DNA of 55,250 nucleotides. It comes from CAZBNB01 sp964493245. Lineage in GTDB: Bacteria; Pseudomonadota; Gammaproteobacteria; Legionellales; Legionellaceae. The notes beneath the pieces are model-generated. The model made no database searches. It saw nothing but the letters and a program-made list of their open reading frames with translations, and had not been told where the DNA came from. Positions 34,237 to 43,228 of the stretch are shown here, one piece after another. The DNA lies in NCBI GenBank assembly GCA_964493245.1, contig CAZBNB010000020.1:1-55250 (forward strand), in the 5' to 3' direction. Numbering within the stretch: position 1 is the stretch's first letter; each line of letters opens with the position of its first letter. The translations under genes were made by a program, and so were the position numbers.

Positions 34237-34358
34237 GACATCGCTATTTCATTTGATAGAGAACTAGTATAGCAGCAGGATAGGCAAAATAATCGCCTTA
34301 TTACACTAATAGTGGTCTACAATTAACCATATAACCGTTAGTTTGTGTCATAAATACT

Positions 34359-36491
34359 ATGAAATATTTTCACAGTAGCATCATTAAGAGAAAACAGCTC
34401 AAAAGCAACGTCCCTTATAGCCATGATATTTCACAAGGAATATTAGCTGGATCTTCCAAAACATGGGTCATAAAAAAACATGGGGATAGTGGTAAATCTC
34501 GTGATGATAGTGATGAAGACAAAGACACCATTCTTTTGGCTAACGCAGAATCTGAGCTTTTAGCACAAGAGTTCTTTCGCTTGTTGATTCCTCATCAACC
34601 TGAAACACGATTGCTACTAAGACTAACAGAAGATGGCCGTACCATTCCTTATATTTGCTCTGCTATGGTGGATAACTATCGACCTTTACCCAGAAACGAA
34701 TCTCATTTTTTTACGGATGGTACTTATAGCGGCTTAGGTCTAATTTCGGTTGGTGCAATATTTGTGGAAGAAATGGATCTGAAAAATGGTAATATCGGAT
34801 TAGATAATTTCAATAGATTGATTAAAATTGATGGTGACCGTTGTTTTGGTTCAGAGATTTATCCAAATACTGATTTTAAATTTACATCAGAGACGATTGC
34901 AGCACTACCCTACCCACATGATGTTCCTGCTTACAATTGGTTAGATTATATCACTCAAAGCGAAAAACACCCGACAAGCTTCATTGTCAGTCCAGACTTA
35001 TCGAGCAATCCTGCTTTTAGAAAAGAAGTCAATCAGGCATTATTGCAAATATGCATCATGCCTGATGATTTTCTTGAGCGCTTTGTCTACGCTTACAAAA
35101 CTATCAACCCTGAAAAATATCTAGATCTTATCAAAAAAAATCGAGATCAATTACGTCTCAATGCGTTACAAGATCCTGATTTTGGATACTATTTACAAAC
35201 ACCTGAGGCTAAAAAAGATGCTGAGGCTCTAATTTCTCACATGCAAACATTTGTAGCCGATGGCGATACTTTAATTGTTAATGATTCAGAGCATGCAGAT
35301 GTTCATGCCAGAGTACATGATAATTTTGAAAACCTGAAACTGATGCTAGAAGTGGATATACTAATGAGGTTAGCTCGTTCTACAGATATTTTAACGGCGG
35401 AATTTGAGTTCTTGCAACAAAATCAATCGTCTTGGCCCTCCTCCTTTGTAAAAGAAAAATTATTAAAAATGAAAGAGAAATTAGAAGAGCGGTTAATTCC
35501 GCAAATAGTGACTGATGACAGGCAAATCACAGTAGATAAGACCTTGATTGACGAGAATATCAATCTTGTAAAGAGAATTTACTTATATGGCATCAATAAC
35601 AAAGATGAAGCTCTTTGCGATTTTTGTTATAAACAAACGGAAGAGCTCAATCATATCGTCGATAATAAAGATGAATTAATTGAAATGCGGGATAGATTAG
35701 AAGCCACGTTAAAATCAGCCGAAGTTAGGCAACGATATAAATACATTCTTTTATCCAATCAAAAATTGATAGACAGCATACGCTCATACGATGTTTTAGA
35801 TCCCGTTCTCAATACGTTTTGTGACAAGCATGCACAAGAATTGCAAGCCCTCTCTGATAACCCAGATGAAAAAAAATTGCTAAGCATGAAAGAAACATTA
35901 AATAACGAGAGAATAACGCAAATAAATGAAAATAACCGTAATATATCTGGGTGCAAAGTAATTTTAGATAAAATCAAAGAGTCACAAATCAATGATAATG
36001 ACACAACACTCATGGCGTTTTATCAAAATCAAAAAGAAAGATTGAAAAATTTTTCTCGAAACCCTGATAAAAATGCATTATTAACAATGCAAAAAGAATT
36101 AAAAGACGTGTTAGAGTCTGTAAACTCTGCTGAGGTTCTCATGGTAAAAGAGGCCGTACAAAAACTACGTGATGGTTGTTTTTCAAAAAAAACCAAGCAA
36201 GCAAAGGCCACAAAGATCGAAGAGGCCTTAATCAACACGCCTCTAGAGCAGAGAAAAAACGTGATTAGTAGCACCAAAGTCAATGTGGTACAACAAGAGT
36301 TAGCACGCCATCGAACAAATGAAAAAATATACGTTGATAAAAAAACGGGTGAATTAAGCATAACATGGTCTGCAAATAGTTTTCGGCGATTAAAAAGAAA
36401 AATCGATGAGTTGAAAAAACAATCATCCCCCGAAAAAAACGCAGCGGAAGAAAAACAAACAGACATACCTGGCTTGGGAGGAAACAAATAA
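34359..36491 (+). CDS. Large orphan with kinase-like catalytic motifs and coiled coil
   Basis: A 710-residue protein. Residues about 25-165 read like a divergent kinase lobe pair: a lysine in SKTWVIKK (39-40), a helix with glutamates in NAESELLAQEFFRLL (62-76), a catalytic-loop-like DLKNGNIGLD (140-149; Asp140 and Asn145 spaced as in DLKPEN) and a metal-site-like IKIDGD (155-160) in place of DFG. The HRD histidine and a glycine-rich loop are missing. Residues 330-650 are charged helices, predicted coiled coil with four spaced repeats of a helical hairpin (for example near VDNKDELIEMRDRLEA and SDNPDEKKLLSMKETL). It resembles effector architecture of Legionellales. The stop overlaps the next start (TAATG). 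Confidence 0.65.
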   Translation: MKYFHSSIIKRKQLKSNVPYSHDISQGILAGSSKTWVIKKHGDSGKSRDDSDEDKDTILLANAESELLAQEFFRLLIPHQPETRLLLRLTEDGRTIPYICSAMVDNYRPLPRNESHFFTDGTYSGLGLISVGAIFVEEMDLKNGNIGLDNFNRLIKIDGDRCFGSEIYPNTDFKFTSETIAALPYPHDVPAYNWLDYITQSEKHPTSFIVSPDLSSNPAFRKEVNQALLQICIMPDDFLERFVYAYKTINPEKYLDLIKKNRDQLRLNALQDPDFGYYLQTPEAKKDAEALISHMQTFVADGDTLIVNDSEHADVHARVHDNFENLKLMLEVDILMRLARSTDILTAEFEFLQQNQSSWPSSFVKEKLLKMKEKLEERLIPQIVTDDRQITVDKTLIDENINLVKRIYLYGINNKDEALCDFCYKQTEELNHIVDNKDELIEMRDRLEATLKSAEVRQRYKYILLSNQKLIDSIRSYDVLDPVLNTFCDKHAQELQALSDNPDEKKLLSMKETLNNERITQINENNRNISGCKVILDKIKESQINDNDTTLMAFYQNQKERLKNFSRNPDKNALLTMQKELKDVLESVNSAEVLMVKEAVQKLRDGCFSKKTKQAKATKIEEALINTPLEQRKNVISSTKVNVVQQELARHRTNEKIYVDKKTGELSITWSANSFRRLKRKIDELKKQSSPEKNAAEEKQTDIPGLGGNK

Positions 36492-36826
36492 TGACGTCAT
36501 TATGGAAAAATAACCCAATTGACACAATCGCTACACTCCGTGAAGAAGCGGGATTATTACTTGAAAAAAATAATCTGATTGTGGATGAGATTTGGAAGAT
36601 TGATCGTCAATTAAATACGTCGTCACCCAACCCCCAATCCCTCCTCGACCAAAAAACATTGCTTTGTCAGCAATTAAATACAGAAAAATATACGGACCAA
36701 ATCACCGCGTTGAAACAAAAAATTTATCAATTAGAGGTCGAGGTATATGGGGTGTCACATATTCTTGACGACTCACCCTATCCTGGTGAGCGTGGGAACG
36801 ACTTATTATATCATCGTCGACGCTGA
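36491..36826 (+). CDS. Small coiled-coil protein coupled to the kinase-like gene
   Basis: A 111-residue protein, start ATG overlapping the stop of the 710-residue gene by one base (TAATG), so it is made by re-initiation from the same message. Two helices (about 10-42 and 48-90) with heptad-like leucines (LREEAGLLLEKNN; ITALKQKIYQLEVEV) suggest a hairpin coiled coil. The C-terminus ends in RRR. No family is recognised. The coupling suggests a partner, adaptor or chaperone of the larger protein; this is inference. Confidence 0.6.
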   Translation: MTSLWKNNPIDTIATLREEAGLLLEKNNLIVDEIWKIDRQLNTSSPNPQSLLDQKTLLCQQLNTEKYTDQITALKQKIYQLEVEVYGVSHILDDSPYPGERGNDLLYHRRR

Positions 36827-36870
36827 AATATAATTGCGCGGCTAGATGCGTTTGACCCTGAACCATTTAG

Positions 36871-38103
36871 CTATTCAATTTCCGAATGTTGTTGTAATGT
36901 GTGTTGCCAAAACTCACGTGTGCGATAACAGCATGCGATAATACCCAGGACACACAAAATACCCCCGCTTAAAATCGCGGGGGCAATACCAACGGCTTTC
37001 GCGACAAAACCTGCTCGGGTATCGCCTAATTTAGGACCACTCAAATAGCTAAGCATTTCAATCCCCGCTAAACGACCGCGAAACTCATGTGGAATGAGGT
37101 TATTCCATAAGCTGATTCGAAAAATACCACTAACCGCATCTGCCGCCCCAGCCAGCGCCAAAAACACCAGCGTTAACGTGATAGAATGCACCAAGCCTAA
37201 TCCAATAATGGCTAAGCCCCAGCACATCGCAGAAATTGCAATCGCCCGCCCTTCATATCGAATATCGGCAGTCCAGCCGCTGAAAACAGAAACAATTAAT
37301 GAACCAACAGCTGGGGCTGCATACAAAAAGCCCAATGTTTTAACACCACCAAGCTGTAATGCCAGTGCGGGGAAAAGAGCGTTCGGCATCGCAAAAATCA
37401 TGGCAATAAAATCCACGCTGTAGCTGGCACGTAATACTTTATTCGACCATGCAAACGCTAAGCCCTGCTTTAATGCTACCAAAACAGGTGGTGGTTGTTC
37501 GTGATGTAGTTTTGGTATGTTTTTTAATAGAGATAATGCCGTTAACGAACCCAGAAACGTCATAAAATCAACCCAGTATGTGATTGATACACCTAAGCTG
37601 GCGATAATCAGTCCTGCTATAGCTGGCCCCGTAATCATGCAAAAACTAAATTCAAACGAATGCAATGCCGCAACTGTTTTATAATCTTCTTGATACATGA
37701 GCTGCTGAATAAGACCATCAAAAGCTGGGCGATGTAGGCCATTAATCGCTGACATGATACTGGCTGTGACAAATACCACGATGAGGCTCGGTGAGCTTGC
37801 TGAAGCGTTCACTGCCAATACAATACAAGCAATTGCTAGAATAACCTCACTGATAATCAGCAGCTCGCGCCGAGAATGCCGGTCTGCCATGACACCGCCA
37901 ATTAGCGCCGTAAATAGTAATGGGATCAGTTGAATAAAGCTTAATAAGCCAACCATGACCGTAGAATGTGTGGTCGTATAAATTTGATATGGCAAAGCAA
38001 CCATGGTAATCATGGTGCCAATAAACGAAATAAATTGCCCGCTATACAACAAAGCAAAAGAGCGATTACGTTTAAAAATAGAAATATCAATCAATCTGGT
38101 CAT
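36871..38103 (-). CDS. MFS transporter, EntS/MFS_3-like
   Basis: A 12-helix major facilitator of 410 residues. The N-half loop GGVMADRHSRRELLIISE is the MFS signature between helices 2 and 3. The overall pattern (RNRSFALLYSGQFISFIG at the start; EFRGRLAGIEMLSYLSGP in the C-half) matches the EntS-type exporters, some of which export siderophores or antibiotics. No siderophore synthesis gene is nearby, so the substrate is unknown. It is divergent from the next MFS gene across 303 bp. Confidence 0.85.
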   Translation of the reverse strand: MTRLIDISIFKRNRSFALLYSGQFISFIGTMITMVALPYQIYTTTHSTVMVGLLSFIQLIPLLFTALIGGVMADRHSRRELLIISEVILAIACIVLAVNASASSPSLIVVFVTASIMSAINGLHRPAFDGLIQQLMYQEDYKTVAALHSFEFSFCMITGPAIAGLIIASLGVSITYWVDFMTFLGSLTALSLLKNIPKLHHEQPPPVLVALKQGLAFAWSNKVLRASYSVDFIAMIFAMPNALFPALALQLGGVKTLGFLYAAPAVGSLIVSVFSGWTADIRYEGRAIAISAMCWGLAIIGLGLVHSITLTLVFLALAGAADAVSGIFRISLWNNLIPHEFRGRLAGIEMLSYLSGPKLGDTRAGFVAKAVGIAPAILSGGILCVLGIIACCYRTREFWQHTLQQHSEIE

Positions 38104-38406
38104 CAGTCAATGCCTTTTTATGGACGTGTTATGTCTGCTCATGCACAAATGCGAGTAAGCATCAGAGCTGACGAAAAACGCCGATTTTTTTTCGTCAGCT
38201 CTGAACATTTATTATGGCGTTGTTTATGATTAAAAAACAGATGAATCATCATAAATTATCCTGTTTTTGACACTTATTCTCATTCATTTTTTCAATTTCA
38301 TTTGCTTTCTTGACTATAAATGCTTGACATACCCCTCACATTCAATAAGTATAAGAACCAATTAAAGCATCTGTTTGTTTAAAAAAAAATCAATTGGAGG
38401 TCGCTG
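38104..38406. other. Non-coding region between divergent MFS genes
   Basis: No supported ORF. It contains the 17-bp hairpin at 38162-38204 and AT-rich sequence towards the 38407 start, where TGGAGG forms a strong ribosome site. A TTGACA at 38321-38326 with TAAGTATA-like sequence further on may be a promoter for the 38407 gene. Confidence 0.5.
38162..38204. repeat. Perfect 17-bp inverted repeat
   Basis: tcagagctgacgaaaaa (38162-38178) pairs with 38188-38204 around a nine-base loop. It sits about 60 bp before the minus-strand MFS gene and 200 bp before the plus-strand one. As neither gene ends here it is not their terminator; a repressor operator or a small repeat are the options. Confidence 0.7.
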
Positions 38407-39666
38407 ATGTTGGGAAAACAAAAAGGAGTGTTATTAGCAGGGACATTTGGTAATGCCCTAGAATGGTACGATTTTACCATTTATGCTTTTTTGGTTCCTA
38501 TTTTTGCCCCTATTTTCTTTCCAAACCACGATCCTTTTATTTCATTGTTATCTACCTTTGGTGTCTTTGCAGTTGGTTTTCTGGTTAGACCGATTGGGGC
38601 TATTTTGTTTGGATACATCAGTGATCATTATGGCCGAAAACCCTCGCTTATTTTATCCATGCTTTTAATGTCAGGACCGACCTTTTGCATGGCATTGCTC
38701 CCGACTTATCAGCAAGTCGGCTTAGTAGCCCCCATACTGTTGACTATATTACGTATCGCACAAGGATTGGCTGTGAGTGGCGAGTTAACAACTGCCACTG
38801 TTTTTTTAGTAGAACATGCTGACGCTGATCGACGTGGGATCGCTGGCAGTTTAGCGATGAGCGGTGCTTTAATTGGTATTGTATTGAGCTCGATCGTTGC
38901 ATCCGCCCTAACTGCTCATTTTTCACATGAAATCCTATCGAGCTGGGGCTGGCGGGTTCCATTTTTATTTGGTGGTTTGCTTGGTGTTGTGGGCTTGATT
39001 ATACGCTTAAAATCAATAGAGCCGGCGGTTTATGAGCATCAATCGAATCACCAACGTGTTTCAATGTTTTCTCATATCAAGAGTTTAGATGGAAAAACTG
39101 TTTTGACGGGTATTTTTTTAACATCAATTATGGCAATTGGTAATTATTTCCTGATTGCGTATTTCAATGTATTTTTGACCGAAACACAAAAACTGCCATT
39201 AGCATCTGTGGCTAGTATTAATTCGGTTGCGATTAGTATCCAACTGATGCTGTCGATTTGTATGGGGCGTATTTCCGATTATATTGGTCGTAAACGTGTT
39301 TTAGGTGCCGGTATGATTGCGATGATGGTTTTGGTCTATCCTATTTTCTGGTTATTAACACAACATAGTTTATTGTTAGCGATGTGTGGCGAAATTTTAT
39401 TTGCTATTTCTGTTTCCGCTATCAGCGGCTTAATTCCGACAACGTTAGCTGAAATGTTTGATACACACCACCGTACCTTAGGTATTTCCGTCTGCTATAA
39501 CATCGCTTTGGCTATTTTTGGTGGTACGGTACCGATTGTTGCCATTATGTTAATGACATTAACCAAAAACAATTACGCGCCAGCCGGTTATATTCTTGTG
39601 TGCGCAGTGGTTGCTTATACCTGTTTGTTGCGGTTAAAGGAAACGTATCAAAAAAAGCTAGCGTAA
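38407..39666 (+). CDS. MFS transporter, metabolite:H+ symporter (MHS) family
   Basis: A 12-helix proton-driven importer, 419 residues, of the ProP/KgtP/ShiA-like group. Family features are GNALEWYDFTIYAFLVPIF in helix 1, FGYISDHYGRKPSLI between helices 2 and 3, RIAQGLAVSGELTTA in helix 4 and the SSWGWRVPFLFGGLLG stretch. Substrates in the group include proline, betaine, citrate and 2-oxoglutarate; which applies here cannot be told. A GGAGG site precedes the ATG. A terminator-like hairpin lies downstream, oriented for the opposite gene. Confidence 0.88.
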   Translation: MLGKQKGVLLAGTFGNALEWYDFTIYAFLVPIFAPIFFPNHDPFISLLSTFGVFAVGFLVRPIGAILFGYISDHYGRKPSLILSMLLMSGPTFCMALLPTYQQVGLVAPILLTILRIAQGLAVSGELTTATVFLVEHADADRRGIAGSLAMSGALIGIVLSSIVASALTAHFSHEILSSWGWRVPFLFGGLLGVVGLIIRLKSIEPAVYEHQSNHQRVSMFSHIKSLDGKTVLTGIFLTSIMAIGNYFLIAYFNVFLTETQKLPLASVASINSVAISIQLMLSICMGRISDYIGRKRVLGAGMIAMMVLVYPIFWLLTQHSLLLAMCGEILFAISVSAISGLIPTTLAEMFDTHHRTLGISVCYNIALAIFGGTVPIVAIMLMTLTKNNYAPAGYILVCAVVAYTCLLRLKETYQKKLA

Positions 39667-39689
39667 GTTTTCTCGGGCTTCGCAAACAG

Positions 39690-39701
39690 CTTAGGGTCTG
39701 T
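39690..39701. repeat. Short tip fragment of the 55055-55210 family
   Basis: ttagggtctgtt matches the first 12 bases of the terminal repeat of the full element. It is short, so chance is possible, but four other matches to the same tip occur in this window. Confidence 0.3.
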
Positions 39702-39710
39702 TAAAGCATA

Positions 39711-39761
39711 ACAAAAAAGCTACAAAATTATAAAAAACAACAAGTTATAGTTTTGTAGCTT
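39711..39761 (-). terminator. Rho-independent terminator of gloB
   Basis: aagctacaaaa (39717-39727) pairs with ttttgtagctt (39751-39761), and pairing extends to 17 bp with one wobble. On the minus strand the stem is followed by a T run (GCTTTTTTGT), as expected for a terminator 45 bp after the gloB stop. Confidence 0.75.
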
Positions 39762-39805
39762 GAAAGAGAATACTTGAGTTTTGGTGAGCGCTTAGATATC
39801 TACAA

Positions 39806-40591
39806 TTAAAACAAATCTTTCCAACCTCTCAGTGCTGCAAATATTTCAACAGGCTGTTGTAACGATATTTGTGCATGTTGTTCCACCTGCTCAATTAACG
39901 CGGGAATATGACAACGTAAAAACGGATTGGTTTCTTTTTCTTCTTTTAATTGAGATGGCAAAGAAGGCTTTTCTTGCTCCCGCAAATGGGATACGTGCTG
40001 GAGTCGTTTTAAAATATGCGGATTTTGCGGTTCGACAAGGTGGGCGAAACGTAAGTTATTTAGCGTATATTCATGCGCGCAATAGATATCGGTCTCTTCT
40101 GGTAAATGAGCTATCTTTTGCAAAGAAGCAAACATTTGTGCTGCTGAGCCTTCAAATAATCGGCCACAACCCGCTGCAAATAAAGTATCGCCACAAAATA
40201 AGCTATTTTCCGCATAGTAAGCCACATGATCTAAGGTGTGTCCTGGTATTTCTAATACCTCATAAACGGGGAAATGTTGATCTAATTCGATGCGATCCCC
40301 TTCTTGTACGTGATGTGTGATCAAGGGAAAAGAGGAGCCTCGATAACCAAATACAGGTGCTGGATGCTGTTTAATGAGCGCTTTAACCCCGGCTGTGTGA
40401 TCGCCATGATGATGTGTAATCAAAATAGCTTTTATTGTTAATTGTTGCTGTTGACAATAATCTAGCACCGCCTCTGCTTCACCAGGATCAACAATGAGCA
40501 CTTCTCGAGTGTTGGTATTTACCACGGCCCAAATATAATTATCTTTGAATGCTGGAATGGGATGAATCAATATGTTGTTTAGTTCTTTCAC
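39806..40591 (-). CDS. gloB: Hydroxyacylglutathione hydrolase (glyoxalase II)
   Basis: Splits S-lactoylglutathione to lactate and glutathione, the second step of methylglyoxal detoxification; 261 residues. The binuclear zinc motif THHHGDHTAGV is present near residue 57, with IPGHTLDHVAY and FCGDTLFAAGCGRLFEG supplying further ligands, and the C-terminal HAFR-like domain has CAHEYTLNNLRFA. The start appears to be GTG with a weak GGTGA site. Followed by a clear terminator. Confidence 0.93.
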   Translation of the reverse strand: MKELNNILIHPIPAFKDNYIWAVVNTNTREVLIVDPGEAEAVLDYCQQQQLTIKAILITHHHGDHTAGVKALIKQHPAPVFGYRGSSFPLITHHVQEGDRIELDQHFPVYEVLEIPGHTLDHVAYYAENSLFCGDTLFAAGCGRLFEGSAAQMFASLQKIAHLPEETDIYCAHEYTLNNLRFAHLVEPQNPHILKRLQHVSHLREQEKPSLPSQLKEEKETNPFLRCHIPALIEQVEQHAQISLQQPVEIFAALRGWKDLF

Positions 40592-40608
40592 ATGTCACCG
40601 TGATATTT

Positions 40609-40692
40609 TCAGGACTGACGAGTTACATTGATTCGGTGCTTTTCGTCGTAAATGCTTACGCCGGCTCCTCGAGAGTAATCCCTCAGTCCTGA
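40609..40692. repeat. Small palindrome upstream of gloB
   Basis: tcaggactga (40609-40618) and tcagtcctga (40683-40692) are perfect 10-bp inverted ends of an 84-bp segment with weaker inner pairing (gttac / gtaa). The inner cttttcgt-gtaa resembles the gtaagtcctg family at 9898-10020, so this may be a decayed member. It lies between bestrophin and gloB, both on the minus strand. Confidence 0.5.
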
Positions 40693-40697
40693 TTTTG

Positions 40698-41639
40698 TCA
40701 AAAAATATGTCGCATTTCTTTAATGTTTTTCTCTATCGTTTCACAAATCGTATCTAATGGTAAATGACTTAACTTTTGCTCTGAAAATGGGTTTTGTAAT
40801 TCAATACCAATTTGATCGAGTGAAAAAATGGCGTAGGAAATGATACCTGCGATGAGAGGGCCTAGAAATAAAGAAACATTTGCCAGTGCAAAAGGTAACA
40901 TTAATAAAAAAAACAAAATAAAGCGCCTTGATTTTACCGCCATTACAAACGGCATAGGGGTTTTTAGAATACGCTCACAAGCACCTTGCGAATCGATAAT
41001 CTGCTCAATTTGTTCCTGCGCATGCAGAAAAGCAAACGAATCAAGGTCATGATGATGACGAGCAATCTGTAGCTCGCGCATAATCATGGAAGCAAGTATC
41101 ATTGGGCGATGTATAGACTGATTCAGCTTTTCAATGTGTTTTGTTTCAATCAGATGAGAAAGATATTCAAAGTCTATTTGCTCTCTTAAATTATCTTTCA
41201 TGAGATAAGGCAAAGCAGCAATCATATTGGTTGTTTTTAACACCCAGTCTTGGGCATTTTGGTTAGTATAATTCACCAAAACAATCGTTAAACTCCTGAC
41301 TTGATTGACAACATTACCCCATAATTTTCTTGCCTCCCACCATCTGTCATAACCCGCATTGACTCTAAAAACAAGGATTAACCCCATGATTAATCCGCCA
41401 TACTCAAAAGGACCAATAGGTAAAATCGCAGAGGGAAACAAGTAGCATAGGTATGAGACTAAAGCCGTATAAATCACAATAAACCCTACTTTTTTCATCA
41501 CTTTGGGTGTGACCGATCCTTTCAAAGCCAGGGCACTTTTTAAAAAGCTTTGGTATTCAGGTTGATTTTGTACCCCATTGTTTTGAGAAGCTTTTTGTTT
41601 TAATCGGCGATTTGATGGTTTATATTGCTTAGCTTTCAT
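40698..41639 (-). CDS. Bestrophin-like channel (UPF0187 family)
   Basis: A bacterial bestrophin homologue of 313 residues, predicted to form a pentameric ion channel in the inner membrane. Family marks: VFRVNAGYDRWWEARKLWG (about 92-110), CERILKTPMPFVMAVKSRRF and the C-terminal IGIELQNPFSEQ, plus four membrane segments. Bacterial members conduct cations or anions; ion choice is not predictable here. The ATG at 41639 is preferred to a TTG five codons earlier. A basic N-terminal extension (KPSNRRLKQKASQNN) of about 35 residues precedes the core. Confidence 0.88.
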   Translation of the reverse strand: MKAKQYKPSNRRLKQKASQNNGVQNQPEYQSFLKSALALKGSVTPKVMKKVGFIVIYTALVSYLCYLFPSAILPIGPFEYGGLIMGLILVFRVNAGYDRWWEARKLWGNVVNQVRSLTIVLVNYTNQNAQDWVLKTTNMIAALPYLMKDNLREQIDFEYLSHLIETKHIEKLNQSIHRPMILASMIMRELQIARHHHDLDSFAFLHAQEQIEQIIDSQGACERILKTPMPFVMAVKSRRFILFFLLMLPFALANVSLFLGPLIAGIISYAIFSLDQIGIELQNPFSEQKLSHLPLDTICETIEKNIKEMRHIF

Positions 41640-41657
41640 AAGTATTAACCTCAATAA

Positions 41658-41697
41658 CTAGGATCTGTTGACATTTGGGGGCGCGAGTCAAAAATTG
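41658..41697. repeat. One-ended copy of the 55055-55210 element
   Basis: ggatctgttgacatttgg followed by gcgagtcaaaaattg matches the first 40 bp of the complete element (read from its right end inwards) with few changes, but the rest of the element is absent. It lies upstream of the orphan tyrosine recombinase. Confidence 0.65.
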
Positions 41698-41824
41698 TAA
41701 ACAAATCCCAAGATTTAGTGCTATACAGTTTATCGTTTAAAAAATCATTGTACAGTTAAAAATTAATTTTTAGATTTAATATTGATCAAAATGAATGCTT
41801 GGCATCCAAAAATAAAAATATGAT

Positions 41825-41853
41825 TTGACGCTGATGGCGTGTTTTTTTATTGT
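41825..41853 (+). promoter_or_regulatory. Predicted promoter for the recombinase gene
   Basis: TTGACG (41825-41830), a 17-base spacer and TATTGT (41848-41853); a second -10-like TATTAT overlaps just downstream. About 80 bp separate it from the start codon. Confidence 0.45.
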
Positions 41854-41934
41854 ATTATGATATTACTGTTAAATATCCTCAAAGCAGTGCGAAGCAGATA
41901 CATCAACAGATCCTCATAATACGGCAGAGAATGT

Positions 41935-43167
41935 ATGAGCATACCCGCTCCCCACCCTATCATTGATAGCTTACAACAATTTCAAGATACGCCTCACAGC
42001 GGTGTTTCTTCACCTGATTTTGCGCCTCATGATCTTGACGTTGTTTGTGATTTTTTAAAACAGTACGATCACAACAAAGCGACATTTGAGTCTTATCGAC
42101 GTGAAATAGAACGTTTATTGCAATGGACTTGGTGGATTGAGCAAAAGTCGCTCTTAAACCTCGATAGAGCCGATATTGAGCATTACATCGAATTTTGCTT
42201 AAATCCGCCCAAAACGTGGATAGGAACTAAAAAAGTATCTCGATTTGTTAACGGCTTTGATAAGCGTATTCCGAATCCTGATTGGCGCCCTTTTGTGGTG
42301 ACGGTTAGTAAACGTGATCACAAGCAAGGCGTTAAACCAGACAAGCAACTCTACCAACTCTCACAAAAAGCCACTCGAGAAATTTTTACGGTTTTGAGTA
42401 GTTTTTATAATTATTTGGCTTTAGAAGGCAAAGTGACGTTAAATCCTATCGCGCTGATTCGGCAAAAAAGCAAATATATTCAAAAACACCAACACCAAAC
42501 CCAGGTGTTTCGATTATCTGAAGCACAATGGCAAGTATGCTTTAACACCGTGAAAAACATGGCTCACATTCAGCCAGAAAAGCACGCCCGTACATTGTTT
42601 ATCATTTCCGCACTTTACCTATTATATCTACGTGTTTCTGAGTTATGCACCAGTCCAAGATGGTCCCCAGAAATGGGACACTTTTATCAGGACAGCCAAG
42701 GTCTTTGGTGGTTTAAAACTGTCGGAAAAGGAAATAAAATGCGTGATATTGCCGTTCCAGATGAAATGTTGATAGCACTCAAAACCTATCGCGCCAGCAT
42801 GGGGCTCTCACCGTTGCCTCATATTAATGAAAAAACGCCCTTGATACCGAAAGAAAAAGGCAAAGGTGCTATTAGCAGTACGCGGCATATTCGTCGCTTA
42901 GTGCAAACTTGTTTTGACTCAGCAATCGATAACATGCGCCTACAAAATCTATCTGCCGAAGCCGATGCGTTTGAAGAAGCAACCGTCCACTGGTTACGTC
43001 ACACCGGGATATCTGATGATATTAACAAGCGCGGTAGGCCTGTTGCCCATGTAAGAGATGATGCTGGGCACAGCTCAAGTGCCATCACCGATAGATATAA
43101 TGATATTGATTTATTGGAGCGTCATGAATCTGCAAAAAGCAAAAAAATATTAGATATACCTTCGTAA
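41935..43167 (+). CDS. Orphan tyrosine recombinase / integrase
   Basis: A site-specific recombinase of 410 residues with all catalytic residues: Arg233 (LYLRVSEL), Lys265 (TVGKGNKMRD), His352 and Arg355 (HWLRHTG), His379 (DDAGHSSS) and Tyr388 (DRYND). The N-terminal core-binding domain (about 35-175) is longer than in XerC/XerD (about 300 residues in total), so it is not one of the housekeeping recombinases. No tRNA, excisionase, phage gene or obvious attachment repeat is adjacent. It may be a leftover of an island or a domesticated enzyme. Confidence 0.9.
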   Translation: MSIPAPHPIIDSLQQFQDTPHSGVSSPDFAPHDLDVVCDFLKQYDHNKATFESYRREIERLLQWTWWIEQKSLLNLDRADIEHYIEFCLNPPKTWIGTKKVSRFVNGFDKRIPNPDWRPFVVTVSKRDHKQGVKPDKQLYQLSQKATREIFTVLSSFYNYLALEGKVTLNPIALIRQKSKYIQKHQHQTQVFRLSEAQWQVCFNTVKNMAHIQPEKHARTLFIISALYLLYLRVSELCTSPRWSPEMGHFYQDSQGLWWFKTVGKGNKMRDIAVPDEMLIALKTYRASMGLSPLPHINEKTPLIPKEKGKGAISSTRHIRRLVQTCFDSAIDNMRLQNLSAEADAFEEATVHWLRHTGISDDINKRGRPVAHVRDDAGHSSSAITDRYNDIDLLERHESAKSKKILDIPS

Positions 43168-43228
43168 GGATATCAGGCCATAAAAGCGTTATGATATCAT
43201 CAACGCATCTTTCTTAATCTTTGTTAAA

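Noticed and set aside
41935..43167. XerC or XerD
   Set aside because: At 410 residues with a longer N-terminal domain it does not fit the 300-residue Xer proteins, although catalytic residues are shared.
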